Shown here: positions 1 through 8,664 of the stretch, one piece after another
Layout: every line of letters begins with the position of its first letter
Position numbering within the stretch: position 1 is the stretch's first letter
Assembly: GCA_025350325.1 (NCBI GenBank)
Contig: JANXYB010000067.1
Location: 1-62,322 of the forward strand
From: Acidobacteriaceae bacterium
Lineage (GTDB): Bacteria > Acidobacteriota > Terriglobia > Terriglobales > Acidobacteriaceae
DNA: 62,322 nucleotides
Direction of reading: 5' to 3'
Translations under genes and position numbers: made by a program
Notes under the pieces: generated by a model
Databases searched by the model: none
What the model was told of the DNA's origin: nothing
Seen by the model: the letters and a program-made list of their open reading frames with translations, nothing else

Positions 1-246
1 GGTGGACTCGCCCATGCGCACGACGTTGAGTCCAGCGGCCTTCATGAGGGCAACGTCTTTATCGAGCCGGGCAGCTTGATCTCCGGGCATATATTCGTTG
101 TAGTAAGCGGCACCGTAGAGCACGGTGGGAAAGTCGAGTGATTCGGCAGCAGCGGTGCGAGAGGCCTGCTGTGCAAGAGCTGTCCAAGACCCTAACGACG
201 ATATTGCGATAATTAACCCAAGCATCCATCGACACAAAAGCCGCAT
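1..246 (-). CDS. GH42-type beta-galactosidase, 5' end only
   Basis: Partial gene running off the left edge; 82 N-terminal residues are visible. It starts with an ATG and a signal peptide (charged start, hydrophobic core, ALAQQA-type cleavage region around residue 26). The stretch YGAAYYNEYMPGDQ followed by a helix ending in AGLNVVRMGEST is the first strand and helix of the barrel in glycoside hydrolase family 42, whose members remove terminal galactose or arabinose from oligosaccharides. The signal peptide implies export to the periplasm or outside. The catalytic glutamates lie outside the window, so the substrate cannot be judged. Confidence 0.75.
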   Translation of the reverse strand, partial: MRLLCRWMLGLIIAISSLGSWTALAQQASRTAAAESLDFPTVLYGAAYYNEYMPGDQAARLDKDVALMKAAGLNVVRMGEST

Positions 247-300
247 ATTCACCCCTTCGATTTAATGTTCATCTGAAACGGAAAGACCATAAGAACACTT

Positions 301-1419
301 CTACTCGAAGGTGAGCAAGACGATTTCAGGATGTGTGCCCACGCGCATGGGTGGACCCCACGTGCCGGCACCGCTCGATGTGAACACCTGCATGTTTCCA
401 AAGCGTTGCAGTCCGTATGCGAATTTACCGAATGCTCTCTTGGTGATCAGACTAAACGGGAACACCTGGCCGCCATGCGTGTGGCCGGAGATCTGCAAGC
501 TCACGCCGGCGTGTTCTGCGATAGGCAGGCGATTGGGAACATGATTGAGCAGGATGCTGGCCGGGCCGCCAACCAGGCGCAGACCCTCGAGATATGCGCG
601 TAGTTGCAGCGGGTATGTCGAGCGATATGCCACGCCAACGATTTGCAGTCCGTCAACGTCTACACGGTCATTGTCGAGAACCCGCATGCCGGCACCGCGC
701 ACTGCATCTTCGTAGTGTCGCGCATCGCCGAATTCCTCATGGTTGCCGCCGATAAAGTAAACGCCAAACGGGGGACGTAACTCAAAGAGAGGAGCAGCCA
801 GTTCAGCAGGGTCAGCGGGCGTTCCGTCGAATAGATCACCCACGATAAAGATGATTGCCGGGTCGAGGTCGCGCGCCATCGCTGTGATGCGACGCGCAAA
901 ACCCATTCGATTTATGTGGCCGAGGTGAATGTCGCTAATCACCAGAGCGCTGCGGCCGCGCCATGATGGGGGCAGGTTAGGCAGTTTGACTGACACGCGC
1001 TGCTGCCGGATAAAACGCGCATTCAGAAAGCCGTAGCCGGCAGCCGCAACTGAAGCAGCAATAAGAGTGATTGCCAGATAAGGACGCAGGGCTGTGTGCG
1101 TGGCGCCCGGTGTGAGAAAGCGAAGTGCGATGTCAACCAGCCAGGCTAGCAATGCTCCAAAAAATAAAAAGTTAAGCAGTCCCAGCCAGACGCAGGCCAA
1201 AAGGTATCCTGCTCTGACCAGCCAATTGGAAAAGCGATATCCAAGGACTGCCGCAGCCATGAAGCTCACCGAGAGTATGGCGAGTACGACTCCGAGCGGG
1301 AAGCTGGCCGCAGGGGGCAGAGGCCGCCAGAAGTGAGTCCAAGTGAAAAAAAGAAACCAATGCACTGAACACAAGAATAATTGGACGCTTAGGATAGGAA
1401 CGACAAGCCGGGCCTTCAA
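301..1419 (-). CDS. Membrane-anchored metallophosphoesterase (YkuE/YaeI-like)
   Basis: 372 residues. Residues 1-135 hold four hydrophobic segments (about 5-26, 41-61, 67-95 and 113-131), then a calcineurin-type phosphoesterase domain. Metal-binding motifs are all present: SDIHLG (D163, H165), GDLFDG (D194), GGNHEE (N225, H226), NHVPNR (H292) and GHTHGGQ (H312, H314). Relatives of this layout are di-metal phosphatases, and some hydrolyse UDP-diacylglucosamine or related lipid intermediates. The substrate here is not shown by sequence. It is a single gene between GH42 and hemW, divergent from hemW. Confidence 0.85.
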   Translation of the reverse strand: MKARLVVPILSVQLFLCSVHWFLFFTWTHFWRPLPPAASFPLGVVLAILSVSFMAAAVLGYRFSNWLVRAGYLLACVWLGLLNFLFFGALLAWLVDIALRFLTPGATHTALRPYLAITLIAASVAAAGYGFLNARFIRQQRVSVKLPNLPPSWRGRSALVISDIHLGHINRMGFARRITAMARDLDPAIIFIVGDLFDGTPADPAELAAPLFELRPPFGVYFIGGNHEEFGDARHYEDAVRGAGMRVLDNDRVDVDGLQIVGVAYRSTYPLQLRAYLEGLRLVGGPASILLNHVPNRLPIAEHAGVSLQISGHTHGGQVFPFSLITKRAFGKFAYGLQRFGNMQVFTSSGAGTWGPPMRVGTHPEIVLLTFE

Positions 1420-1516
1420 AAAATCGATCTCCTTTTTCGATCATGGCACACCTTGGCGAGACTCTGTGGTGCAATCGTCGGCATCATGAAAGAATCATCC
1501 TCATGAGGTGGGATGC

Positions 1517-2758
1517 GTGAGCGACGAACTCGGCCTTTACATTTCCATCCCGTTTTGTCGCTCAAAATGCACTTATTGCAACTTCGCTTCTGGCGTTTAC
1601 CCCGCCAGCGACCAGGCGCGTTATATCGACCGCGTCATTGAAGATATGCGTGCGGCCTTGAGTTGGACGGAGCAAGCAGGCATTGCGTTGCCACGCAACG
1701 TTGACACCATCTACCTGGGCGGCGGAACGCCGAGCTTACTGCAGCCGGAACTGATTGCCCGGCTGTTCGCAGCGATGCGAGCGGAATTCTGTGTAGAGCC
1801 GGATGCCGAGGTGACAGTCGAGTGCGCTCCTGGGCAAATTGCTGATGAATCCCTTGAAGCATTGCAGCAAGCGGGCGTGAACCGGGTGAGCCTCGGCGTG
1901 CAGTCGTTCATCGACCGCGAGGCCCAGGTGAGCGGCCGGCTGCATAGCAGGGCGATAGTGCTTGGAGATCTGCGGCGACTTCGGGCTGCCGGCATTTTGA
2001 ACCTGAACCTGGACCTGATTGCTGGGCTGGCAGGGCAGACATGTGCGTCGTGGAATGAATCGCTGTCTGTGCTGCTTGATGCCGGCGTCGACCACGCCAG
2101 TATATACATGCTCGAGGTCGACGAGGATTCGCGGTTGGGGCGCGAAATGCTTGCGGGCGGTGCGCGTTACTACGCCGAACTGGTTCCAAACGACGACGCT
2201 ATCGCGCGGATGTATGAGGTTGCAATCGAACGGCTCACGGCTGCGGGGTTGCGCCAATATGAAATTTCCAACTTTGCCCGGGCTGGGTCTGCGTCGCGCC
2301 ACAATATGCGCTATTGGCAGCGGCGGCCTTATCTAGGATTGGGGCTCGACGCCTCGTCAATGTTTCATGGGGCAACGCCGGCGGAGAGCGAGCCGGGCCC
2401 ATGGTATATGTTGCGCTCCACGACGACGGACGATCTGAAGGCCTATCTTGAAAAGCCTCAGCCTGCTGAAACAGCATGGCTGTCGGCAGAGAGGCAGCAC
2501 GAAGAGGCCTGGTTTCTAGGTCTGCGGTTGAATGCAGGAGTACATACGCCGTCTCTGCGTGAAGAATTTGGGCAGGACCGCGTGAACCGTGCAATTGAAA
2601 TTGCCCGTTCAATGGTTGCCGCGGGATTGCTGACGATTGAGGGCGAGACGGTGCGGCTTACTGCGCAGGGTCGGCTGCTTTCAAATGATGTGTTTCAACA
2701 GTTCCTGGTATCCGACTCCGCAGAAACGAACGAGCGAATCGATGTCCCTGCGTTCTGA
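1517..2758 (+). CDS. hemW: HemW-like radical SAM protein (heme chaperone / coproporphyrinogen oxidase family)
   Basis: About 413 residues. The radical SAM cluster motif is in CRSKCTYCNF near the N-terminus, preceded by the LYISIPF strand typical of HemN/HemW. GGGTPS and a C-terminal HemN domain with winged-helix character (about residues 320-400) follow. HemW proteins bind heme and deliver it to respiratory enzymes; they are usually about 380 residues and lack the N-terminal extension of true HemN. A GTG at 1508 could also start this frame, but GAGGTGG at 1505-1511 sits correctly spaced before the GTG at 1517, so I chose 1517. It converges with the next gene, 27 bases away. Confidence 0.87.
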   Translation: MSDELGLYISIPFCRSKCTYCNFASGVYPASDQARYIDRVIEDMRAALSWTEQAGIALPRNVDTIYLGGGTPSLLQPELIARLFAAMRAEFCVEPDAEVTVECAPGQIADESLEALQQAGVNRVSLGVQSFIDREAQVSGRLHSRAIVLGDLRRLRAAGILNLNLDLIAGLAGQTCASWNESLSVLLDAGVDHASIYMLEVDEDSRLGREMLAGGARYYAELVPNDDAIARMYEVAIERLTAAGLRQYEISNFARAGSASRHNMRYWQRRPYLGLGLDASSMFHGATPAESEPGPWYMLRSTTTDDLKAYLEKPQPAETAWLSAERQHEEAWFLGLRLNAGVHTPSLREEFGQDRVNRAIEIARSMVAAGLLTIEGETVRLTAQGRLLSNDVFQQFLVSDSAETNERIDVPAF

Positions 2759-2785
2759 GTTGAGCCTTTCGATTTTAGGTGGTCC

Positions 2786-3769
2786 TCACCAGCACAAGAG
2801 CTTTTCATCCGATTGAGGGACGCGAAAAGCCGGTGGTGCGGCGTGCGTCGGCTGGCAGGCTCCAAAGCAACTTATACGCCCTGAACCGGACGCCTTGGCA
2901 TTGCTCAACGCCTGTTCAGCTTCGCGCAATACCACCACGGGCGACCGGCCCTCGCTTGATGCGATTCCGAAACTCGCTGAGATCAAAACTGCTTTGCCCA
3001 ACGATTGAAATGGAGTCGAGAACACGTGGGTGCGCAGTCGCTCAGCGAGTAACATTGCGTTGAAACCATCGCAACCGGGGAGTGCCAGCAGGAAATGACC
3101 GCTTCCAATTCGACTCATAAGATCATAGCTGCGCAGCAGGCGGGTCGTTCGATTGACCACACCACAGAGCACTTCGTCGGCATGCTTGTATTCGAGTAGA
3201 AAATCGTCAAGCTCGAAAATCACAAGACACAGACATGTTTTCATGCGCTGTACGCGGTCTGTTTCGCGAAACAGCATAGAAAGCATGGTGGTCCGATTGT
3301 AGGCTCCGGTCAGTGTGTCTCTTTGCTCCTCGAGGACGGACGTCTGCTGCGACCTTTTCCATTCGCTCTTGATGTGGAAGTTGCGCAAAACCGTCTCTAT
3401 ACGTGCGGACCAAAAGTCTTCAGCAGTAGACCCGGGAACTACGTCATCGACGGTGCCATCGGCGAGACGGCTCACCCATTCTTCTGTCATGCCATCTGCA
3501 ATGAGAATGATTGGAAAGGGATGGCCAGCGCCAGCGTGCGCGGCAGCAAGGATTTGCTCCACGTTCGCACCACGTTCGCTACGTGCGAGATTCGCGTCAA
3601 GCAAAAACAGGTCAGGCGGAGGAGAAGCGGTCAGTGCCGCCACTACGGCATCCTCATTCTCAACAACCTCGAGATGAGCTCCGGACGAGGCCAGCGCAGA
3701 CTCAAGCATCGCGAGGAGAGCGAATTCGCGCGATGCAAACAGAACGGTTAGTTGGTTTGTCGGGAGCAT
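2786..3769 (-). CDS. Receiver-like protein with degenerate GGDEF domain
   Basis: 327 residues. Residues 1-130 fold like a response-regulator receiver (candidate phospho-acceptor D58 in FLLDAN), though the usual acidic pair near the start is missing. A linker leads to a GGDEF domain starting at DTLTGAYNR (about 151). The signature GG(D/E)EF loop reads GSGHF (222-226), and the metal/substrate strand reads FELDDF. With the catalytic acidic residue replaced by His, diguanylate cyclase activity is unlikely. A GTP-binding sensor or protein-interaction role is more plausible (inference). It ends with a C-terminal tail of about 35 residues of low similarity to the domain. Confidence 0.75.
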   Translation of the reverse strand: MLPTNQLTVLFASREFALLAMLESALASSGAHLEVVENEDAVVAALTASPPPDLFLLDANLARSERGANVEQILAAAHAGAGHPFPIILIADGMTEEWVSRLADGTVDDVVPGSTAEDFWSARIETVLRNFHIKSEWKRSQQTSVLEEQRDTLTGAYNRTTMLSMLFRETDRVQRMKTCLCLVIFELDDFLLEYKHADEVLCGVVNRTTRLLRSYDLMSRIGSGHFLLALPGCDGFNAMLLAERLRTHVFSTPFQSLGKAVLISASFGIASSEGRSPVVVLREAEQALSNAKASGSGRISCFGACQPTHAAPPAFRVPQSDEKLLCW

Positions 3770-3953
3770 CCAGCGACCTCATAACGGATGCATCGGCGAA
3801 GATTAGAAAACGTTTAGGATCGAGGCCAAATTAAAGTGTGGATTTGCGACATTCACCGCAATATCGATAGCTAACGAGGTTAAGCCGATATTTTGAGCGC
3901 AGATTGTTGATCTACGCTGCCGGGCGGTTGCATTCTCACTTGAATATCGCTAA

Positions 3954-4796
3954 CTAGTCGACGAAGTCCACTTCCGGCGCGATGGGGATGATGCCGCGCT
4001 GGTGGCCCATGTCTAGCAATGTGCGAATGGCGCTTCGCCCGTCGGCGCCATAGTCCAACGTGCGCTCGTTGACATACATGCTGACGAAGCGGCTGGCCAT
4101 GGTTGCATCGAGATCGCGCGCAAATTGCATCGCATATTCAAGAGCCTGTTCGCGATGATCCAGAGCGTGCTGGATGCTGTCACGCAGCGCCTTCGAGATG
4201 ATCTTGTGCGATTCTGCGCCAAGGGAGCGACGAATGGCGTTTCCGCCGAGAGGAAGAACCAGGCCCGTGGTTTCGCGCCACCAGCTGCCAAGGTCGAGTA
4301 CGCGGTAGAGCCCGCTGCTCGAATACGTCAGTTGGCCCTCGTGGATGATGAGCCCGGCATCATACTTGCCGGAAAGAATTTCAGGAATGATCTGGTCGAA
4401 GGGAACGACTTCGGTTTCAATTTCAGGATTATAGATTTTCAGTGCCAGGTACGCTGTTGTGAGTGTGCCGGGGACGGCGACTTTGATGCGGCCGAGGTCC
4501 TGCTTTTCAAGCGGGCGCATCGAGACGATCATGGGCCCGTAGCCCTCGCCAACGCTGCCGCCGCACCCCATCAGCGTGTAGTTTTTCTGCAAGTAGGGGT
4601 AAGCGTGGAAGCTGATGGCAGTGACGTCGTAGAACGCCTCATCCTGGGCACGTCGGTTGAGCGTTTCGATGTCGCTGAGCGTATGCGAAAACTTGTAACC
4701 GGGCACGCGAATTTTGTTTGTGGCCAGTCCATAAAACATGAAGGCATCATCAGAGTCTGGACTGTGCGCAATGGAAATTTCAATCGTCGGATTCAT
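3954..4796 (-). CDS. mqnD: 1,4-dihydroxy-6-naphthoate synthase (futalosine menaquinone pathway)
   Basis: 280 residues from the ATG at 4796. It has the periplasmic-binding-protein-like fold of the MqnA/MqnD family: SPDSDDAFMFYGLA at the N-terminus, VPGTLTTAYLALK, then VVPFDQIIPEIL and DAGLIIHEGQLTY with the conserved histidine. The GEWWxxETGLxxPLGG region appears as GSWWRETTGLVLPLGG, which fits MqnD better than MqnA. MqnD converts cyclic dehypoxanthine futalosine to dihydroxynaphthoate in the cytoplasm. An in-frame GTG at 4826, 11 bases after AAAGGA, is an alternative start. mqnE of the same pathway lies at 20.8 kb. Confidence 0.85.
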   Translation of the reverse strand: MNPTIEISIAHSPDSDDAFMFYGLATNKIRVPGYKFSHTLSDIETLNRRAQDEAFYDVTAISFHAYPYLQKNYTLMGCGGSVGEGYGPMIVSMRPLEKQDLGRIKVAVPGTLTTAYLALKIYNPEIETEVVPFDQIIPEILSGKYDAGLIIHEGQLTYSSSGLYRVLDLGSWWRETTGLVLPLGGNAIRRSLGAESHKIISKALRDSIQHALDHREQALEYAMQFARDLDATMASRFVSMYVNERTLDYGADGRSAIRTLLDMGHQRGIIPIAPEVDFVD

Positions 4797-4891
4797 AACG
4801 GCCACTTGAGAATGCTGAATGTTCACGGGTACCAAGGTCCTTTCAAGGGAAAGCAGGGGACGTGCAACGCGGCTGTGCGAGTTTGATGCGG

Positions 4892-5488
4892 TTATCCGTT
4901 GCTTCGGCGCAGTCGATGGAAACCGGTTGCAAGTGAGGCGGCAGCGACGACCTTGAGCGCGTCGCCGGGCAGAAAAGGAAGAATTGCGAGACCTGCCGAC
5001 GTCCCAAGCGAAGCGTGAGTGAGTGCTGCTAACCATAAGGCGCCGCTGAGCAGGATCACAACATTGCCGATTGCCGCACTTAAGACGGCAGAAGTGAAAG
5101 TGCGTCCGGTGCGACGCCACACGACCGAGGTGAGTATCGCGGCCAAAGGATAAGACAGCAGGTAACCGCCCGTGGGGCCGAGCAGATGAGCCAGACCCAC
5201 TGTAAGAGCGAATCCAGGAGCGAATACAGGCAGGCCCAGCGCGCCCTCTACCAGGTAGGCGCCGAGCGTAGCCGCGGCCAGACGCGGCGTCAGCAGTAGG
5301 CCGAGCAGCAGCACGGCGAACGGCTGCAGCGTTAGCGGCACGGGGGTAAACCAAAGGGGTAAGGCCACGTGGGAGCAAGCAGCCACAAGCGCACTTCCAC
5401 CTAGAACGATTCCAGCGAAGCGCAACCGTGGGGAAGCGGACAATTGTATGGCCCAGGAGGCAAGCGGTGTGGAGATTTCCTTGTTCAC
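4892..5488 (-). CDS. bioY: Biotin transporter S component BioY
   Basis: 198 residues, almost wholly hydrophobic, with about six membrane helices. BioY signatures are visible: VPLTLQPFAVLLLG, LGAYLVEGALGLPVF, LLGPTGGYLLSYP and the C-terminal FLPGDALKV. It is the substrate-binding membrane subunit of an ECF-type biotin transporter; no EcfA/EcfT genes are nearby, so it may work alone or with a shared module. A TTG at 5500 is in frame, but GAGGA at 5494-5498 fits the GTG at 5488 best. The preceding small gene stops inside that ribosome-binding site, so the two look translationally coupled. Confidence 0.88.
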   Translation of the reverse strand: MNKEISTPLASWAIQLSASPRLRFAGIVLGGSALVAACSHVALPLWFTPVPLTLQPFAVLLLGLLLTPRLAAATLGAYLVEGALGLPVFAPGFALTVGLAHLLGPTGGYLLSYPLAAILTSVVWRRTGRTFTSAVLSAAIGNVVILLSGALWLAALTHASLGTSAGLAILPFLPGDALKVVAAASLATGFHRLRRSNG

Positions 5489-5496
5489 GTTTATCC

Positions 5497-5658
5497 TCAA
5501 AGGTCTGACTCTACATCTGTTTCTTCCAGATTGTCGTTGCCTAAAGTCGGCCTGCTTCGCAATTTTGCACGTTGCTGCAAAATATGACGCGCCACACCGG
5601 CGGCCGCGAGCAGCAGTCCCCCCAGTGAGACGAGAAGAGCAATCATCAACCAGCGCAT
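5497..5658 (-). CDS. Small single-pass membrane protein coupled to bioY
   Basis: 53-residue reading frame not recognised as a known family. It begins MRWLMIALLVSLGGLLLAAA, a clear membrane helix, followed by a basic stretch (RHILQQRAKLRSR) and an acidic end (EETDVESDL). Its TGA (5499-5497) overlaps the ribosome-binding site of bioY, leaving eight bases to the bioY GTG. I see no strong ribosome-binding site before its own ATG. The layout suggests a bioY-linked membrane peptide. The alternative is a chance frame in the bioY leader. Confidence 0.5.
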   Translation of the reverse strand: MRWLMIALLVSLGGLLLAAAGVARHILQQRAKLRSRPTLGNDNLEETDVESDL

Positions 5659-5793
5659 CGCAACCGAAAGCTCAGAATACCAGATACCCGCAATCTGGAC
5701 GCGACTTGGAGGGCTGCGGCTTGCCGACTTGGGCTCGGTGATGCAGTATGTTGCTTGCGGTGCAGCCGCGAACCAACGCGTGGAGAAAACATC

Positions 5794-7197
5794 ATGAATT
5801 CAACAATCAAGTTCGGCACCTCCGGGTGGAGGGCCATTGTGGCCGACGATTTTACCGTATCCAATATTCGGCTCGCCGTGGCCGGCATTGCCGCTTACGT
5901 TAAGACACAGCCGGAACCACATCGTGTCCTGGTCGGCCGCGATCCGCGATTTTTGGGCGAGAGCTTTGTCGCCGAGGCAACAAAGGTGCTTTCAGCAGCC
6001 GGCGTCACTCCAGTGGTCATTCCCGATCCAGCGCCGACCCCTGCCATTGCCTATGCTGTGCGAACACTCGAGACTTCGGGCGCAATCAATTTCACGGCGT
6101 CGCACAATCCGCCCGAGTACAACGGGATCAAATTTTCGACGCACGACGGCGCGCCGGCTTTGCCTGAAGTGACCAAGCAGATTGAGGCGGCGGTCGCGCA
6201 AATCGGTGACGGCAAAGTTCCCAGCGCCAACCCTCCAGAGGGCGGATTTGAAACCGTCGACGTCAAGGCCTCCTTCCTCAAGCGCCTGGGCGAACTGGTC
6301 GATCTCAAAGCCATTTCCAAGTCCGGTATCAAGGTGGTCTTCGATCCATTCTGGGGAGCAGGCAGGGGCTACAGTTGCCACATTCTGCGCGAGGCCGGCG
6401 TCAAGGTTGAAACCGTGCACGATTATCGCGACGTCTTGTTTGGCGGCCACGCACCGGAACCAGACGATCATTTGCTGGGCGATGCTAAAGCGAAGATGAA
6501 GGAAATGGGCGCGCAGATTTGCATTGCCACCGACGGGGATGCGGACCGCTTCGGCATCGTCGATGAAGATGGAACATTTATCCAGCCGAACTACATCATT
6601 GCGCTGCTCTTCGACTACCTGGTGGAGACACGCGGCTGGAAGAACGGTGTCGCCAAAAGCGTCGCGACCACCAACCTGATCAATGCACTGGCCGATTATC
6701 ACAAAGTGCCGCTTTACGAGACGCCGGTAGGCTTTAAGTACATTGGCGAATTGATCATTGCCGACAAGATCGCTATTGGCGGGGAAGAGTCTGCAGGGCT
6801 GACCATACGCGGCCACGTTCCTGAGAAAGACGGCATCATCGCTGGACTGCTTGTCACAGAGATGGTGGCCAATCGCGGCAAGAGCCTGGGGATCCAATTG
6901 CGGGAACTGTTTGCCAAGGTTGGTTCCTTCTATCCCGTTCGAGAGAACTTCCGCTTGACCCCGGAGCGCATGGCGGCTTTCACTAGTAAATTGAAAGCCG
7001 ATCCAACGGAGTTGAGCGGACGTAAAGTTTCGAGGGTAGTTCGCACCGACGGACTCAAGCTTGTACTTGAAGATGGCTCATGGGTTTGCTATCGCCTCTC
7101 TGGCACCGAACCAGTGGTGCGGGCTTACACCGAGGCACGCAACGAAAAGGATATGGTCGCATTGCGTTCCGCGGCTGAAAGTTTTGTTTTGTCGTAG
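5794..7197 (+). CDS. Phosphoglucomutase/phosphomannomutase family protein
   Basis: 467 residues, the usual length for the alpha-D-phosphohexomutase family. It has the catalytic phosphoserine loop TASHNPPEYNG (S103), the metal loop DGDADRFG (D247, D249, D251), the sugar-binding loop GGEESAGL and a C-terminal phosphate-binding RLSGTEP. The enzyme interconverts hexose 1- and 6-phosphates, feeding glycogen/trehalose or cell-envelope sugars. The substrate cannot be fixed by sequence alone. An upstream in-frame ATG at 5755 exists, but GGAG eight bases before 5794 supports the start given. ftsB-like follows 15 bases later. Confidence 0.9.
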   Translation: MNSTIKFGTSGWRAIVADDFTVSNIRLAVAGIAAYVKTQPEPHRVLVGRDPRFLGESFVAEATKVLSAAGVTPVVIPDPAPTPAIAYAVRTLETSGAINFTASHNPPEYNGIKFSTHDGAPALPEVTKQIEAAVAQIGDGKVPSANPPEGGFETVDVKASFLKRLGELVDLKAISKSGIKVVFDPFWGAGRGYSCHILREAGVKVETVHDYRDVLFGGHAPEPDDHLLGDAKAKMKEMGAQICIATDGDADRFGIVDEDGTFIQPNYIIALLFDYLVETRGWKNGVAKSVATTNLINALADYHKVPLYETPVGFKYIGELIIADKIAIGGEESAGLTIRGHVPEKDGIIAGLLVTEMVANRGKSLGIQLRELFAKVGSFYPVRENFRLTPERMAAFTSKLKADPTELSGRKVSRVVRTDGLKLVLEDGSWVCYRLSGTEPVVRAYTEARNEKDMVALRSAAESFVLS

Positions 7198-7212
7198 GGT
7201 TGACGGGGTCCA

Positions 7213-7617
7213 ATGTCAGAAGTGAAATTGCAGAGCGAGAAGAGCGGTTCCGTCAAGCCGCAGCATACTATTCGTGAACGAGCGATCGACTGGGGGCAGC
7301 AGGCTTGGCGGCCGGCGGGCACGCTGGTGGCTATCATATTGGCCTTAGCTATTGGCTGGGGCGCGGTCAACGGCAAGCACGGCCTGTCTGTGTGGCTGCA
7401 GCAACGCAACGAAGACAAGAAAATACGTCAGGAGATTCAGGAACTGCAGCAGGAAAATGCTCACCTGCGCGACCACATCGAGCGGCTCAAAACTGACCCC
7501 AGTGCGATCGAGCATGAAGCACGCGAGAAGTTACATTACGCCAAGCCGGGCGAAGTAATTTACACTCTGCCGGTCTTACCGCAGACGCAATCGCAGTCTG
7601 CGGGCAGCGGCAAATAG
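7213..7617 (+). CDS. ftsB: FtsB/DivIC-like septum formation protein
   Basis: 134 residues: a cytoplasmic tail of about 35, a single membrane helix (about 36-54, TLVAIILALAIGWGAV), then a coiled coil with heptads (EDKKIRQEIQELQQENAHLR) and the family end motif DPSAIEHEAREKLHYAKPGEVIY. FtsB/DivIC proteins link FtsQ and FtsL in the divisome. The N-terminal tail is longer than in E. coli FtsB. It starts 15 bases after the phosphohexomutase stop, likely the same transcript, and a hairpin terminator follows. Confidence 0.85.
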   Translation: MSEVKLQSEKSGSVKPQHTIRERAIDWGQQAWRPAGTLVAIILALAIGWGAVNGKHGLSVWLQQRNEDKKIRQEIQELQQENAHLRDHIERLKTDPSAIEHEAREKLHYAKPGEVIYTLPVLPQTQSQSAGSGK

Positions 7618-7647
7618 TCCGTCTGGCAATGAACCCGATCGAGTATT

Positions 7648-7674
7648 GGCGTGCCAGCTGAAGGCGCGCCTTTT
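7648..7674 (+). terminator. Rho-independent terminator between convergent genes
   Basis: GGCGTGCC and GGCGCGCC form an 8-bp stem (one G-T) around a 7-base loop, followed by TTTTCC. It lies between the convergent ftsB-like and ROK genes. Confidence 0.65.
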
Positions 7675-7700
7675 CCTTGTTCTGAAAGATGCGCGGCTGC

Positions 7701-8600
7701 CTATTTGTTGTGACTTTCTGTGCCGCTGAACCAAGCTACGCCTGCGCCGACCAAGGCTGCGACATCCATCAGCGATGAAACGCGCAATTCAACAGGTTGG
7801 CCCTCTAGAGCGTGCTGGGCGGCAGGCATGAACAAGTGTGCGGAGAGCGAAATGCCTCCGCCGAGCACGACGACCTCAGGATCAAATGCAGAGGTCAACG
7901 TCTTGAGTGCGCGCCCTAGATTGCTGCCGAATTCTTCAAATACTTCGACGGCTGCTGGATCGCCTTCGGTCGTGGCTGCAGCGATGGCGGCAACTTCACG
8001 GTCTCTCCCCGTGCGCTCTCGATAGTTACGCTGTATGGCTCGTGTGGAGATGAGGTCTTCGACGATTCCGCCCTCGTAGGGCACGTTCCAAATCTCACCG
8101 CCGGGCGGAACTCCGACGCCCTCCATCACGATGCGGCCGTTGACGGCAAAGGCTGATCCGACACCGGTGCCAAGCGTGATGCCAACCGCGCGATCCACAT
8201 CGTGTGCCGCGCCGGCGCCTACTTCGCCGAGCAGGTAGGCAGCGGCGTCGTTGAGGAACCGCACCTGATCAGTCTTCCACCCGAAGCGCTCGGCCAGCGC
8301 ACTGCTCAGATTGATGCCATAGAGGTAGGGCAGCTTGTGCCGCATGCGGCTGATGCCCTCGCGATAGTCAAATGGGCCAGGCATGGCCAACCCAGCGCCC
8401 AGCACGTTTGCTTCGCCAATCGTAACCTTCTTCCCGAGCGAGTAGAGCACATCCACAAACGCATCGCTGGTCTGCCTCTCAGGCAGTCCGGCGCGCACAA
8501 CCTGCCCTAGAAGATATTCTGCAGCGAAGCAAACGGCAGCGGAGATATGACTGCCCCCTACGTCGTAGACCACCACACAGGAATTCTCTGCGGACGCCAT
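7701..8600 (-). CDS. ROK family protein (sugar kinase type)
   Basis: 299 residues with the actin/hexokinase fold of ROK proteins: phosphate loop YDVGGSHI near the start, MPGPFDYREG, the catalytic region LNDAAAYLLGEVGAGAA with Asp as general base, GITLGTGVGSAF, and adenosine-binding VVLGGGIS near the end. The Cys-rich zinc motif (CxCGxxGC) common in ROK glucokinases is absent; EIWNVPYEGG occupies that place. No N-terminal helix-turn-helix is present, so it is more likely a kinase than a repressor. The substrate is unknown. Its start region lies next to the porin gene on the same strand. Confidence 0.82.
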   Translation of the reverse strand: MASAENSCVVVYDVGGSHISAAVCFAAEYLLGQVVRAGLPERQTSDAFVDVLYSLGKKVTIGEANVLGAGLAMPGPFDYREGISRMRHKLPYLYGINLSSALAERFGWKTDQVRFLNDAAAYLLGEVGAGAAHDVDRAVGITLGTGVGSAFAVNGRIVMEGVGVPPGGEIWNVPYEGGIVEDLISTRAIQRNYRERTGRDREVAAIAAATTEGDPAAVEVFEEFGSNLGRALKTLTSAFDPEVVVLGGGISLSAHLFMPAAQHALEGQPVELRVSSLMDVAALVGAGVAWFSGTESHNK

Positions 8601-8664
8601 CGGACCTCGTCTTTCATAACGTGCTTATTTTAAGCGACCGCAACTCCCCAGCGAAGAACTATCC

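Noticed and set aside
4125..4886. Plus-strand frame of 253 codons opposite mqnD
   Set aside because: Antisense shadow of a clear family member; the same holds for long frames opposite glnD, GH3, gcdH and bioY.
3954..5378. One long minus-strand frame of 474 codons including mqnD
   Set aside because: Only the last 280 codons look like MqnD; the upstream part overlaps bioY in another frame and has no protein character.
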